From: JANYGM01 sp043764015
GTDB lineage: Bacteria; Bacteroidota; Bacteroidia; Cytophagales; Thermonemataceae
Reading direction: 5' to 3'
Assembly: GCA_043764015.1 (NCBI GenBank)
Contig: JAYUKY010000113.1
Coordinates: 1-29,959 of the forward strand
Length of the DNA: 29,959 bases
This document shows positions 6,973-14,635 of the stretch, piece by piece. The notes beneath the pieces were generated by a model, which made no database searches, was not told the origin of the DNA, and saw nothing but the letters and a program-made list of their open reading frames with translations. Both the position numbers and the translations under genes were made by a program. Each line of letters starts with the position of its first letter. Position 1 is the stretch's first letter.

Positions 6973-8763
6973 TTATCTATTACAATCATCTGTGAAATTG
7001 GCATTATTCTTATAATTTTCATTCAAGGGAAAGAAACTTACTCTACTAGGATACAAAACAAGTAATCTGTTGATGTAAGTACACATTTCACCTTGTCCTA
7101 AGCCGTGAGCTAAATACAACTCTCGTATACTTAAGCCTGAAACTAAGTCCCAACTTTCACCACCACCTATTCCATCCATACAATCATTATAGAACCCGCT
7201 AGAAATCCATTGATTAAAAAACCAGCGTTCACTCTCCAATGCAAAGTTAAAACTGATATATTTTGTAAAACCTGCCGTTATTGCCCAACTACTAGGTTTT
7301 TTGCCTTCTGTACCAGTAGCGGGTATAATGCCAATGCCATAATGCCTTTTTGCAAAATTAGTGCTTAAAAACTCTGCCCAACTCTCGTTCATTTGTGTAA
7401 AGCCAGCAAGGAAAGTGCCACCATTTCCATATCCGCTACCACTATGCGTAAGTGTATCCGTAATGACATTTATCCAATAAGCACTTCCCACTTGTGCAAA
7501 AAGGTTCACGTGGGAGAGTTCGTGGAAAACTTTATGTGTAAATTCAGAAGAGAAATAATTAATACCACCATCTATGTATGGGCTAGTACTACTACTTTCA
7601 ATAAAAGTCATATCTGGCAAAGTGGAAGAAAGGACATCAAAGAAAGTAGGAATAGAAGCATTTACATTAGCCCCAAATATGGAGTTGAACACACCAACCC
7701 ATAGGCTTGATGTATTTATATGCCCTAGCATAGGTGCAGAAGCAGGTCCAGAAACGCCATTTGTCCAGATGGCATAAGTTCTTAGGTTTGTCTGTCCGTT
7801 ATTTATATTCTCTGCGGCACAATACTGGCGTTGTAGATAAGCCGCCCTCAAAATGTGCGCCCAATATCTTTGCTGATTATGGGAATTAAAATTGATGTTG
7901 ATATTATTGACATTGCAAGCACCATACCAACCGTTTATGTGTAGTGTACCTATAACAAAACGTACTATTAGCTGCACAACTGCACTTGGTATGTTGGTAA
8001 TAATCTGTGTTGCGCTAGTGCCAGTAAAACCACTTACGTCTATTGGTGTAATCTTCATATTACCATTTCCTGCTTTTGTACCAACCAAAGTACCTATTAA
8101 AAACCGCCAATGGATTTTAAAATAACCATTTCCGTCTGCGTGTGTGGTAAGTGGAAGTCCAAAAAGCAAACACCAAACTTTAGTTTCAGAAACTGGCTGG
8201 TTCGCTCCTAATTGCGTATCTGTAAACCTTACATAACCTTCAGGTTTTTTCCAACAAATTTGCCACCTTTGGTTAAGTTGTTCATCTGTAATAAAACCAC
8301 CCTCCACCATAGCATCAAACATAATGGGGTCGTCGTCGTCTTCTGGCATATAAAGTGTGTCTAGCACTTCAACAGGAATGTTACTAATAGGGTTATCCAC
8401 AGGATTATCATAGGTGGGTAATGTGGCATACATACCTCCATCAACAAGTTGTAAACGTCTTTCTTCTGTAAAGCCTGCTCCATTATAATATAGTTCTGCA
8501 TTAGCAAAAGGATAGTTTTGCACCATTATTTTGTCGTTGTTGGTTACTTTTCTCAACATAGTAGAGTCTATCACATTGGGCGAAAATTTTACATACAACC
8601 AAAGATTAGCAGGTTTGAAAGTATATTTTTCATCAACTGTGCCATTTTTCTGCAATTTTGCAAGGCTCAAACGCATATTATTTGCAGAAAGAGGGTTTCC
8701 TTTGCGTTTGACAATGCGTGCCGTAGCACCTGCACCAGCATCTGTAAGTGAGTTTTCTTTCAT
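6973..8763 (-). CDS. Zinc metallopeptidase-like lipoprotein (HELSH)
   Basis: From the ATG at 8763 this gives 596 residues. A zincin motif HELSH is at residues 414-418, and NESWAEF at 459-465 can supply the third zinc ligand, so a gluzincin-type peptidase is likely. The first ~270 residues look like beta-rich domains, including a segment NGYFKIHWRFLIGTLVG. The frame stays open upstream for 33 codons that spell a good lipoprotein signal (LVFFLGSC followed by KKKK), so the true protein is probably about 629 residues; but the only place to start it is ATA at 8862 (see the separate entry). It heads the operon of three paralogous lipoproteins. Confidence 0.75.
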   Translation of the reverse strand: MKENSLTDAGAGATARIVKRKGNPLSANNMRLSLAKLQKNGTVDEKYTFKPANLWLYVKFSPNVIDSTMLRKVTNNDKIMVQNYPFANAELYYNGAGFTEERRLQLVDGGMYATLPTYDNPVDNPISNIPVEVLDTLYMPEDDDDPIMFDAMVEGGFITDEQLNQRWQICWKKPEGYVRFTDTQLGANQPVSETKVWCLLFGLPLTTHADGNGYFKIHWRFLIGTLVGTKAGNGNMKITPIDVSGFTGTSATQIITNIPSAVVQLIVRFVIGTLHINGWYGACNVNNININFNSHNQQRYWAHILRAAYLQRQYCAAENINNGQTNLRTYAIWTNGVSGPASAPMLGHINTSSLWVGVFNSIFGANVNASIPTFFDVLSSTLPDMTFIESSSTSPYIDGGINYFSSEFTHKVFHELSHVNLFAQVGSAYWINVITDTLTHSGSGYGNGGTFLAGFTQMNESWAEFLSTNFAKRHYGIGIIPATGTEGKKPSSWAITAGFTKYISFNFALESERWFFNQWISSGFYNDCMDGIGGGESWDLVSGLSIRELYLAHGLGQGEMCTYINRLLVLYPSRVSFFPLNENYKNNANFTDDCNR

Positions 8764-8862
8764 TTCTTTGGGTGGAATGAGTATTTCTTCTAATTTTTTT
8801 TTCTTACAACTGCCAAGAAAGAATACCAGAGCGCAAGTAAAGAATAAATTGTTGCGTTTTAT
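8764..8862 (-). other. Lipoprotein signal of the metallopeptidase, lacking a normal start codon
   Basis: In frame with the gene below, codons from 8862 read IKRNNLFFTCALVFFLGSCK: basic residues, a hydrophobic core and a canonical lipobox with Cys at codon 19. The codon where ATG is expected is ATA, and no ATG, GTG or TTG exists in this frame between it and the upstream G tract. Either ATA (or a nearby ATT) is used, or the start has been lost by mutation. Confidence 0.6.
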
Positions 8863-8900
8863 GCAAATAATATTTACTATTTTTGCAAATATTGCATTTC

Positions 8901-8910
8901 GGGGGGGGGG
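8901..8910. repeat. Run of ten G upstream of the metallopeptidase
   Basis: Ten consecutive G stand out sharply in AT-rich DNA. Such tracts slip during replication. It lies about 40 bp upstream of the restored lipoprotein start, in the promoter or leader region, so length changes could alter expression. Confidence 0.6.
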
Positions 8911-9076
8911 TAAATTGCTAATTATCAGCGTTTTTTGAGGCGTGCATTATGATATATTGAGTTAAACTGTAAGCAATATAGCTTAGTGCAATATACGAAA
9001 TTTTTTAATATGTGGTTGATATTTGGGGAGTATTTTTTTACATTTTTTTTCGCAATGTATGATACTATTTTTTTCG

Positions 9077-9084
9077 TACATTTG
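9077..9084 (+). promoter_or_regulatory. Promoter -7 element for the DoxX-like gene
   Basis: TACATTTG matches the Bacteroidota -7 consensus TAnnTTTG and lies 52 bp before the ATG at 9136. The -33 TTTG is not clear. Confidence 0.4.
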
Positions 9085-9135
9085 CGGTTACACAACTCAT
9101 AGCTCATAATTCATCACTTATAATTCAAAATAACT

Positions 9136-9537
9136 ATGTTAGAGTTTTTTCAGTCTTCAGATATTACGAAAGTGCTTTTAGCTGCTTTTTTTGCTATTTT
9201 GTTTTTGCAGTCGGGCATAGACAAAATCACGGATTATGCAGGGAATTTGAGTTGGCTGACAGGGCATTTTGGCAAAAGTCCACTCAAAAATATAGTTCCT
9301 ATGATGCTGATTACTATTACTATTTTGGAAGTGGCAGCAGGCGGACTTTCTGCGGTTGGTGCAGTTTTTATATTGCTAGGAAAAGGTAGTCAGGTAGCTT
9401 ATTTTGGTGCTGTTTTGTCTTCTGTAAGTATTGTAATGCTTTTTTTTGGGCAAAGAATAGCAAAAGATTATGGCGGAGCGGCTGGGCTTGTGCCTTATTT
9501 TGTGTTAAGTGTACTTACTATGGGGCTTTTAAGATAA
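9136..9537 (+). CDS. DoxX-like four-helix membrane protein
   Basis: The 133-residue protein has four hydrophobic segments (about 12-30, 52-80, 85-106 and 115-132). The block LLAAFFAILFLQSGIDKI near the first helix is typical of the DoxX/DoxD-like membrane family, where a conserved glycine and lysine follow the helix. Members are found with quinone oxidoreductase or redox functions, but the role of isolated copies like this one is not established. It is transcribed alone, with its own promoter element and a strong terminator that starts within its stop codon. Confidence 0.8.
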   Translation: MLEFFQSSDITKVLLAAFFAILFLQSGIDKITDYAGNLSWLTGHFGKSPLKNIVPMMLITITILEVAAGGLSAVGAVFILLGKGSQVAYFGAVLSSVSIVMLFFGQRIAKDYGGAAGLVPYFVLSVLTMGLLR

Positions 9538-9574
9538 CTTATAACTTATTCAAAATGAGTAAGTTATAAGTTAT
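9534..9574 (+). terminator. Hairpin after the DoxX-like gene
   Basis: ATAACTTATAACTTATTC and its inverse GAGTAAGTTATAAGTTAT form a ~17-bp stem with an AAAAT loop. The first arm overlaps the stop codon. It is AT-rich without a long T run, so termination is plausible but not certain. Confidence 0.5.
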
Positions 9575-9590
9575 ATAAAATTATTCTTCA

Positions 9591-9764
9591 TACTACTACA
9601 CATAGTTTTTGTTTGTCGTTCCCCACGTTCCACGTGGGGTTATGATTGTTAAACCCTTTCAGGGTTTTTAATACAGTTTTCTTTGTTTAGACAATCCCAA
9701 CGGGGTTGAACTATCATAACCCCACGTGAAACGTGGGGAAAAGGACAAGCAATGTGTAGTAGTA
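9591..9764. repeat. Nested palindromic element (CCCCACGT family)
   Basis: The outer 13-bp arms TACTACTACACAT/ATGTGTAGTAGTA (9591-9603 and 9752-9764) enclose a second pair of 25-nt arms (9621-9645 and 9714-9738, one mismatch), each of which is itself a hairpin CCCCACGT..ACGTGGGG. Inside are two small hairpins, AAACCCTTTCAGGGTTT (9651-9667) and CAATCCCAACGGGGTTG (9692-9708). This looks like a REP/BIME-type element; a transposase is not present in the window. Confidence 0.7.
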
Positions 9765-9770
9765 GTATAA

Positions 9771-10967
9771 TTATTCTTCTGTTCTCGTAAATAGCACATT
9801 TATTTTTTTTGGACGAATAAACCACTCATTTTTATAATTATTCTGAAAACTTTTAGATGATTTTTTTAGTGGAGATTGTGGCGCAATTCCTGCTAAAAAA
9901 TAATTATCATTTGTTATGCTTTCTTGATTTTCGTTGTGGTCGTGTCCGCAGTCGTGTGCAGAACCTTGCGTATTGCGCTTATACAGGCTTGCGTTGTCGT
10001 GTGGGCGCACCTGAATACTTTTATCTTCTTTAAAAAGGCGTTCTTCTTCCATTTCTTTCATTTCTGCCTCTGTAAAACTCACATCTAACAAATCAAGGTT
10101 TGGCTGTCCGCCATCAACCCAAGCGGTGTACCAAAAATCAGCCACCATTTTGAGTGCCGCCCTAAAACGGCGTTCTACTTGTCCATCAAGGCGTTTGTGG
10201 TACGCACCAGAGAACTCACGAGAATAAGTGCGCATATTGATTTTGTTGCGCTCTTCCATTGTAAACTTTTTATCTTCTCCAAACTGTTTGGTAAGTTCTT
10301 TTTCAAATCTCAAAACAGAATCCAAAGCATTATTAGCGTTAGTAATGGCTTCCCAAGCGGTGAGTTGTGGGTTTTTGAGATAGCTTGCTTGCCCTACAAA
10401 AAAATCATAATTATCAGAAAAAAGCTCTGGTAAACGGGATTCCCAAAAGCCGTGAATACCCACTTGCCCTGTTCGTTGTCCGTTATAATTTTCTGTGGTA
10501 TGAAGTGGCACATTGGCATCACCAATATAATGTCCAATATCTGCGCTAAGCTTCAAAATACGTTTAGCATTTTTGTCTTTAAATGCTTGTGTAAGTTGGA
10601 ATTTCATCAGATTTATTTGCCAAGGAACTATTCCGTATGCTTTTAGGGTATCTTCTGAAAATTTTTCTACAGCATCTTTCCAATAGCGAGGCATTTTATA
10701 AACGGCACTATCTCCATAAACTTTATCATAAATATCAATATCAATATAATGCCTACAAGCCTCATCTTTGACCATATTACGGCGGCTGTCGGGGTCTGTG
10801 GCGTGGTCTGTGATGTAAGAGATATTGCGCTTATAAAAGTTTATCATCTCTGGTGGAAGGCAAAAAACCGCCAATCTGTTAATGCGTTTGTGCGCAAAAA
10901 AGCCCCAACCAAGTGCAACAAAATTGCTCAAAAATAGGATTAAAACAATAATTGCATTTTTTTTCAT
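9771..10967 (-). CDS. Secreted zinc-dependent S1/P1 nuclease-phospholipase C-like protein
   Basis: The ATG at 10967 gives 398 residues with a signal peptide (MKKNAIIVLILFLSNFVALG). The mature protein begins near WGFFAHKRIN, matching the family habit of an N-terminal Trp that binds zinc. Further likely zinc ligands are His73 (CRHYID), His146 and Asp150 with His156 in GHYIGDANVPLH, and His172 and Glu176 in GIHGFWES. This set is that of the phospholipase C/P1 nuclease superfamily, so a secreted phosphodiesterase acting on nucleic acid or phospholipid is likely; which one cannot be told. The C-terminal third has a His/Asp-rich stretch (AHDCGHDHNEN) that may bind metal. Confidence 0.85.
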   Translation of the reverse strand: MKKNAIIVLILFLSNFVALGWGFFAHKRINRLAVFCLPPEMINFYKRNISYITDHATDPDSRRNMVKDEACRHYIDIDIYDKVYGDSAVYKMPRYWKDAVEKFSEDTLKAYGIVPWQINLMKFQLTQAFKDKNAKRILKLSADIGHYIGDANVPLHTTENYNGQRTGQVGIHGFWESRLPELFSDNYDFFVGQASYLKNPQLTAWEAITNANNALDSVLRFEKELTKQFGEDKKFTMEERNKINMRTYSREFSGAYHKRLDGQVERRFRAALKMVADFWYTAWVDGGQPNLDLLDVSFTEAEMKEMEEERLFKEDKSIQVRPHDNASLYKRNTQGSAHDCGHDHNENQESITNDNYFLAGIAPQSPLKKSSKSFQNNYKNEWFIRPKKINVLFTRTEE

Positions 10968-10980
10968 AATAGACTTAATC

Positions 10981-11062
10981 AATTACGAATTATCAATTAC
11001 GAATTACGGAAATACTATTTCTGCAATCTTTTTTCGTAATTGATAATTCGTAATTCGTAATT
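10981..11062. repeat. AATTACG inverted repeat between two minus-strand genes
   Basis: Tandem units AATTACGAATTATCAATTAC (10981-11008) are inverted at 11035-11062. The arms could fold into a ~28-bp stem around a 26-nt loop. It lies after the thioredoxin-like gene stop and before the nuclease-like gene, and may end or separate the two transcripts. Confidence 0.6.
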
Positions 11063-11949
11063 TATTTATTTTTATATTCTTTCAAAGTAGCCAAAAATGA
11101 TTTTGCATCTTGCAAACCAACTGCTTCACCTATTTTTGTACCATCTTTGTCAAAAAACATAATAGTTGGATAGGCTTGAACTTCATATTTTTCAGAGAGT
11201 TGTTCACCTTCACCTTTTTCTGCGTCCATTTTGTAGGCTACAAAATTTTCATTAGCAAATTTTCCAACTTTTTCATCTTTAAAAGTGGTTTTACTCATTG
11301 TTTTGCAGGGTCCGCACCACGTTGTATAAAAATCTACAAAAAATGGTTTGCCTGATTTTTTTGCTTTTGCAAGAAGTGCCTTCCAATCTCCCTTAAAAAA
11401 AGTAATCCCTTTTTCTTCTGTTGGCGTATTTTTTGACTCTGTTTTTATCTCTTTCTTAGGAGTATATTTTTGCATTTTTCCAAGAAAATCTTTTGCATTC
11501 ATAAAGCCGCTTTCTTTGCCTACAATCTCTCCGTTTGGGCTGTAAAAATAAAAACTAGGAAATGCTTTGATACCATAAACATTAGCAATATCTTTTCCTT
11601 CTGCATTATCTCCATTAACTTTGTACGCCACATAATTTTGTGTTGTAAAATCAATGACTGTTTCATCTGCAAAAGTTTCTTTATCCATTTGTCGGCAAGG
11701 AGCACATTTTTCTGTATAGAAATCAATTAAAAGCGGTTTTCCTTGGCATTTTGCTTCTGCAAGTGCATCTTCCAAGTTTCCTTGAAAAAACGAAATTTGT
11801 TGCACTTTTTTTGTATCTTTGTAAGTGCTTACATTTGCCATTATTTGAGATGAGGCAGAAACTTGTGTGTCATTCTGCACGAGTGTTTGCGCTTGTATTG
11901 TTGCGCCAAAAGGCAAAAAACAACAAAAAAGAAGGCTAAATTTTTTCAT
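11062..11949 (-). CDS. Secreted protein with two thioredoxin domains
   Basis: A signal peptide (to about residue 21, ATIQAQ) is followed by two thioredoxin-fold domains. The first has CAPC at 82-85 and a cis-Pro at FP131; the second has CGPC at 212-215 and a cis-Pro at YP261. A charged linker rich in Lys, Glu and Thr joins them (about 162-180). Both domains look like the single-domain thioredoxin family with KPLLIDFYT..C and DFYTTWCGPC. It probably reduces or isomerises disulfides in the periplasm. The two different active sites suggest different redox potentials, an inference. It is divergently placed from recO. Confidence 0.88.
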   Translation of the reverse strand: MKKFSLLFCCFLPFGATIQAQTLVQNDTQVSASSQIMANVSTYKDTKKVQQISFFQGNLEDALAEAKCQGKPLLIDFYTEKCAPCRQMDKETFADETVIDFTTQNYVAYKVNGDNAEGKDIANVYGIKAFPSFYFYSPNGEIVGKESGFMNAKDFLGKMQKYTPKKEIKTESKNTPTEEKGITFFKGDWKALLAKAKKSGKPFFVDFYTTWCGPCKTMSKTTFKDEKVGKFANENFVAYKMDAEKGEGEQLSEKYEVQAYPTIMFFDKDGTKIGEAVGLQDAKSFLATLKEYKNK

Positions 11950-12037
11950 AATAGTAATAATAATTTTTAATTAATTTAATCAGGCGAATTCTGTTTTGTA
12001 TTCACAATCCAAAATTCATAATCCATAATTTCTTTCA

Positions 12038-12739
12038 ATGCTATACAAAACTCGTGCAATTATTATAAATTACGTCAAATATAGTGAAAGTTCTATTATT
12101 ACCAAAATATTTACAGAAAATTTTGGTTTGCAATCTTACATCATCAACGGTGTGCGTAGTGAAAAAGCTAAGATAAAAATAGCTCTTTTTCAGCCGCTTA
12201 CTTTGCTAGAAATTGTTGTTTATCCAAAAAAACAAGGTCAAAATATAAGTAGAATTGCAGAAGCGAAATGTGAACATATTTTTGTAGGTATTTTGAAAGA
12301 TTTTAAGAAGACGGCAATAGCCACTTTCATCTGCGAAATCTTACATAAAACGCTCCAAGAAGATGCGCCAGATGCACTTTTTTTTGATTTCCTGAAAGAA
12401 TCTATTTTGTTTTTGGATAATCCTTCTAGTGAGGAAGAAAATTTTTCTTTGCAATTTCTACTAAAAATGGCAAGTTTTTTAGGCTTTTTGCCTGAAGATA
12501 TGAAGGATATTTTTGTAGAGCTTCATCAGCAAAAAACTATCAATATGAATCCAGAGGGCTTTAAGGAAGAAGCAAATGTTTTGCAAACACTTGCAAATAC
12601 CTCTTATCAAACGCCTTTCACTCTAAAAAGTAGCCTTAGGCGTGAGCTGGTAGATTATATGTTACTTTTTTATAGACTGAATTTGGACAATTTTGGCAAT
12701 ATAAAATCTTTGAGCATCTTAAGAGAAGTCCTAAAATAA
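12038..12739 (+). CDS. recO: DNA repair protein RecO
   Basis: RecO loads RecA at single-stranded gaps together with RecR. The opening MLYKTRAIIINYVKYSESS is the typical start of its N-terminal OB-fold, followed by ITKIFTENFGLQSYIINGVR (DNA-binding strand region). A helical C-terminal domain follows. The usual zinc-finger cysteines are absent, as in many Bacteroidota RecO proteins. Length 233 is normal. It starts 88 bp from the divergent thioredoxin-like gene. Confidence 0.92.
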   Translation: MLYKTRAIIINYVKYSESSIITKIFTENFGLQSYIINGVRSEKAKIKIALFQPLTLLEIVVYPKKQGQNISRIAEAKCEHIFVGILKDFKKTAIATFICEILHKTLQEDAPDALFFDFLKESILFLDNPSSEEENFSLQFLLKMASFLGFLPEDMKDIFVELHQQKTINMNPEGFKEEANVLQTLANTSYQTPFTLKSSLRRELVDYMLLFYRLNLDNFGNIKSLSILREVLK

Positions 12740-12783
12740 ATATAGTCGGTAAAAGTAATATGAATTACATAATTTTCTTAAAA

Positions 12784-13218
12784 TCAGAGTTTTAGTTTGC
12801 CATTTAAGATAATTGTTTTTGTATTGTCAGGCGTAATAATTTCGTTAGTAGCACTAATACCACCTCCAGATACAAAAGTAATATCATTTATTTCAATATC
12901 ATTCAAATTATTTACATTGATTTGATGCTTAACCGCATAATAATATTCAAAAGGTTTTCCTACTTCTGACTGAACTACCAACGACCCTTTTGTTTGATTA
13001 AGACTTAATGAAAAGGCTGGATACGTAATATTTGTGGAATCAGAAATAGAGGTTAGTTGCCACAAAACCGCAGGAGAAGCAGGCTTTTGTATGATACGTG
13101 TGGTAAGAAAGCCCGCATAATCACCTGTGGCACGTATGCCATTTTCTGGGTTGATAATGTTTTTACAAGCAAATAAGCCCATAAAAGTTAATAATAATAT
13201 AGTAAAATATTTCTTCAT
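12784..13218 (-). CDS. Lipoprotein of unknown function
   Basis: The 144-residue product has a lipoprotein signal (LLLTFMGLFAC, Cys18). The rest has a beta pattern with short repeated hydrophobic strands and several Asn/Thr-rich turns, without cysteines. I do not recognise the family. It is transcribed toward recO with a 44-bp gap and no obvious terminator, and its promoter region is shared with the divergent dehydrogenase gene. Confidence 0.7.
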   Translation of the reverse strand: MKKYFTILLLTFMGLFACKNIINPENGIRATGDYAGFLTTRIIQKPASPAVLWQLTSISDSTNITYPAFSLSLNQTKGSLVVQSEVGKPFEYYYAVKHQINVNNLNDIEINDITFVSGGGISATNEIITPDNTKTIILNGKLKL

Positions 13219-13273
13219 AAAAATTGGATTATTATTTATTCTAATAAATAGTAAAAATGCTACTTTTTAAACA

Positions 13274-13281
13274 TATATTTG
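13274..13281 (+). promoter_or_regulatory. Promoter -7 element for the alcohol dehydrogenase gene
   Basis: TATATTTG fits TAnnTTTG and lies 61 bp before the ATG at 13343. No clear TTTG is seen at -33. Confidence 0.4.
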
Positions 13282-13342
13282 TACTAAAATAGACAATTTA
13301 AAACATAATTTAGTTACATCTTTTTTCAAATATACATAAAAA

Positions 13343-14422
13343 ATGTTTAAAAACTTCAAATCTGTTGAAAAATGTACTTACGGACTTGGTACATTTGACA
13401 AATTAGGCGAAATAATAGCCCCAAAACGTACTGAAAACAACAAATACTTCCTCTTTTTGGTTGATGACTATTTTCAAGGAAAAGAACTAGAAAAACGTCT
13501 TCCTATCCTTAAAGGAGATGCCGTAGAGATGATTTATGCAGGCGGAGAAGAGCCAAAAACTTCTCAAATAGATGAAATAAGAGACCGTTATCTCGCCCAA
13601 AAAGGCTTGCCTGCTGGTGTTGTAGGCATTGGTGGTGGTAGTGTAATGGATATTGCAAAAGCACTTTCTTTGATGTTTACCAATGAAGGCTCGTCTGTGC
13701 AATATCAGGGGCTAAATCTTATCAAAAAAGCAGGTATTTACCACGTAGGCGTGCCTACTATTTCTGGGACTGGGGCAGAGGTTTCTATGACTGCCGTGCT
13801 TACTGGTCCTACCAAAAAACTTGGTTTGAAGTGTGATTGGACTGTTTTTGACCAAATAATCTTAGACCCAACCCTTACCACAACTGTACCACGTAACGAC
13901 TGGTTTTATACAGGAATGGACACTTACATACATTGTGTAGAATCTATGACTGGAAGGCTTAAAAATACGTTTAGTGAAGCGTATGGACACAAATCTCTGG
14001 ATTTATGTCGTGAAGTTTACTTAAATGAAGGCTATGGACAAACGCTTATCAATGATGAAAAACTAATGATTGCTTCATATTTTGGTGGTTTGAGCCTTAC
14101 TTATTCAGAAGTGGGCGTTTGCCACGCACTTTCTTATGGAATGTCGTATGTGTTTGGCACTCGCCATTGCTTTGCTAATTGTGTTATTTTCAATGTTTTG
14201 GAAGACTATTATCCTGATGGTGTGAGAGAATTTAAGGAAATGATACGTAAAAATGATATTTTTATTCCTGAAAATCTTTCAAAAGATTGGACTGACGAGC
14301 AAATAGAGAAAATGATAGATATTTGTTGGGCACTTACGCACATGTGGAAACACGCAATAGGGGAAGATTGGGAGCAAAAACTCACCAGACAACAACTAAA
14401 AGAACTTTATTTGAGAATGTAG
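13343..14422 (+). CDS. Iron-containing alcohol dehydrogenase, KdnB-like
   Basis: This 359-residue protein is a group III metal-dependent alcohol dehydrogenase. The dinucleotide-binding GIGGGSVMDIAKA is at 95-107, SGTGAEVS at 141-148, and metal ligands are Asp193 and His197 (GMDTYIHCVES), His261 and His275. The opening MFKNFKSVEKC.YG.GTF and the overall length resemble KdnB, the 3-deoxy-D-manno-octulosonate (Kdo) 8-oxidase that acts before the aminotransferase KdnA in making 8-amino-Kdo for lipopolysaccharide. That specific assignment is from memory of the family and is tentative; KdnA is not in this window. It is a single-gene unit with its own promoter element. Confidence 0.85.
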   Translation: MFKNFKSVEKCTYGLGTFDKLGEIIAPKRTENNKYFLFLVDDYFQGKELEKRLPILKGDAVEMIYAGGEEPKTSQIDEIRDRYLAQKGLPAGVVGIGGGSVMDIAKALSLMFTNEGSSVQYQGLNLIKKAGIYHVGVPTISGTGAEVSMTAVLTGPTKKLGLKCDWTVFDQIILDPTLTTTVPRNDWFYTGMDTYIHCVESMTGRLKNTFSEAYGHKSLDLCREVYLNEGYGQTLINDEKLMIASYFGGLSLTYSEVGVCHALSYGMSYVFGTRHCFANCVIFNVLEDYYPDGVREFKEMIRKNDIFIPENLSKDWTDEQIEKMIDICWALTHMWKHAIGEDWEQKLTRQQLKELYLRM

Positions 14423-14435
14423 ATACAGTTTAGTA

Positions 14436-14549
14436 AGATAACGACATTACTAATTTGTATTCAAAATTTCGTAGTTACTTGATTTATCAAGGCGTTTTGA
14501 TAAATCAAACGCCTAAATAAAATTTTACAAAATAACAACGTCGTTATCT
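14436..14549. repeat. Palindromic element with two competing hairpins
   Basis: Outer arms AGATAACGAC (14436-14445) and GTCGTTATCT (14540-14549) are perfectly inverted. Inside, TTGATTTATCAA/TTGATAAATCAA (14479-14490, 14497-14508) can pair, and GGCGTTTTGAT/ATCAAACGCC (14491-14513) can form a different, mutually exclusive hairpin. It lies in the 213-bp gap before sdaAA and may be a mobile palindrome or a terminator of the upstream gene. Confidence 0.55.
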
Positions 14550-14564
14550 AACTTTTCTTTCTTT

Positions 14565-14586
14565 GCCGTCTGCTTTAGCTGACGGC
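14565..14586 (+). terminator. GC-rich hairpin upstream of sdaAA
   Basis: GCCGTCTGC/GCTGACGGC (14565-14586) forms a strong stem with one mismatch. No T run follows directly, so it could be a leader hairpin rather than a terminator. Confidence 0.4.
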
Positions 14587-14635
14587 GTGAAGATATTAGA
14601 GTGCTTAAACAACTCACAATTAAAAATTTATAATT

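Noticed and set aside
8925..9107. Minus-strand frame of 60 codons
   Set aside because: It covers the DoxX-like gene promoter, is rich in Lys/Asn/Tyr as expected of AT-rich noise, and has no recognisable pattern.
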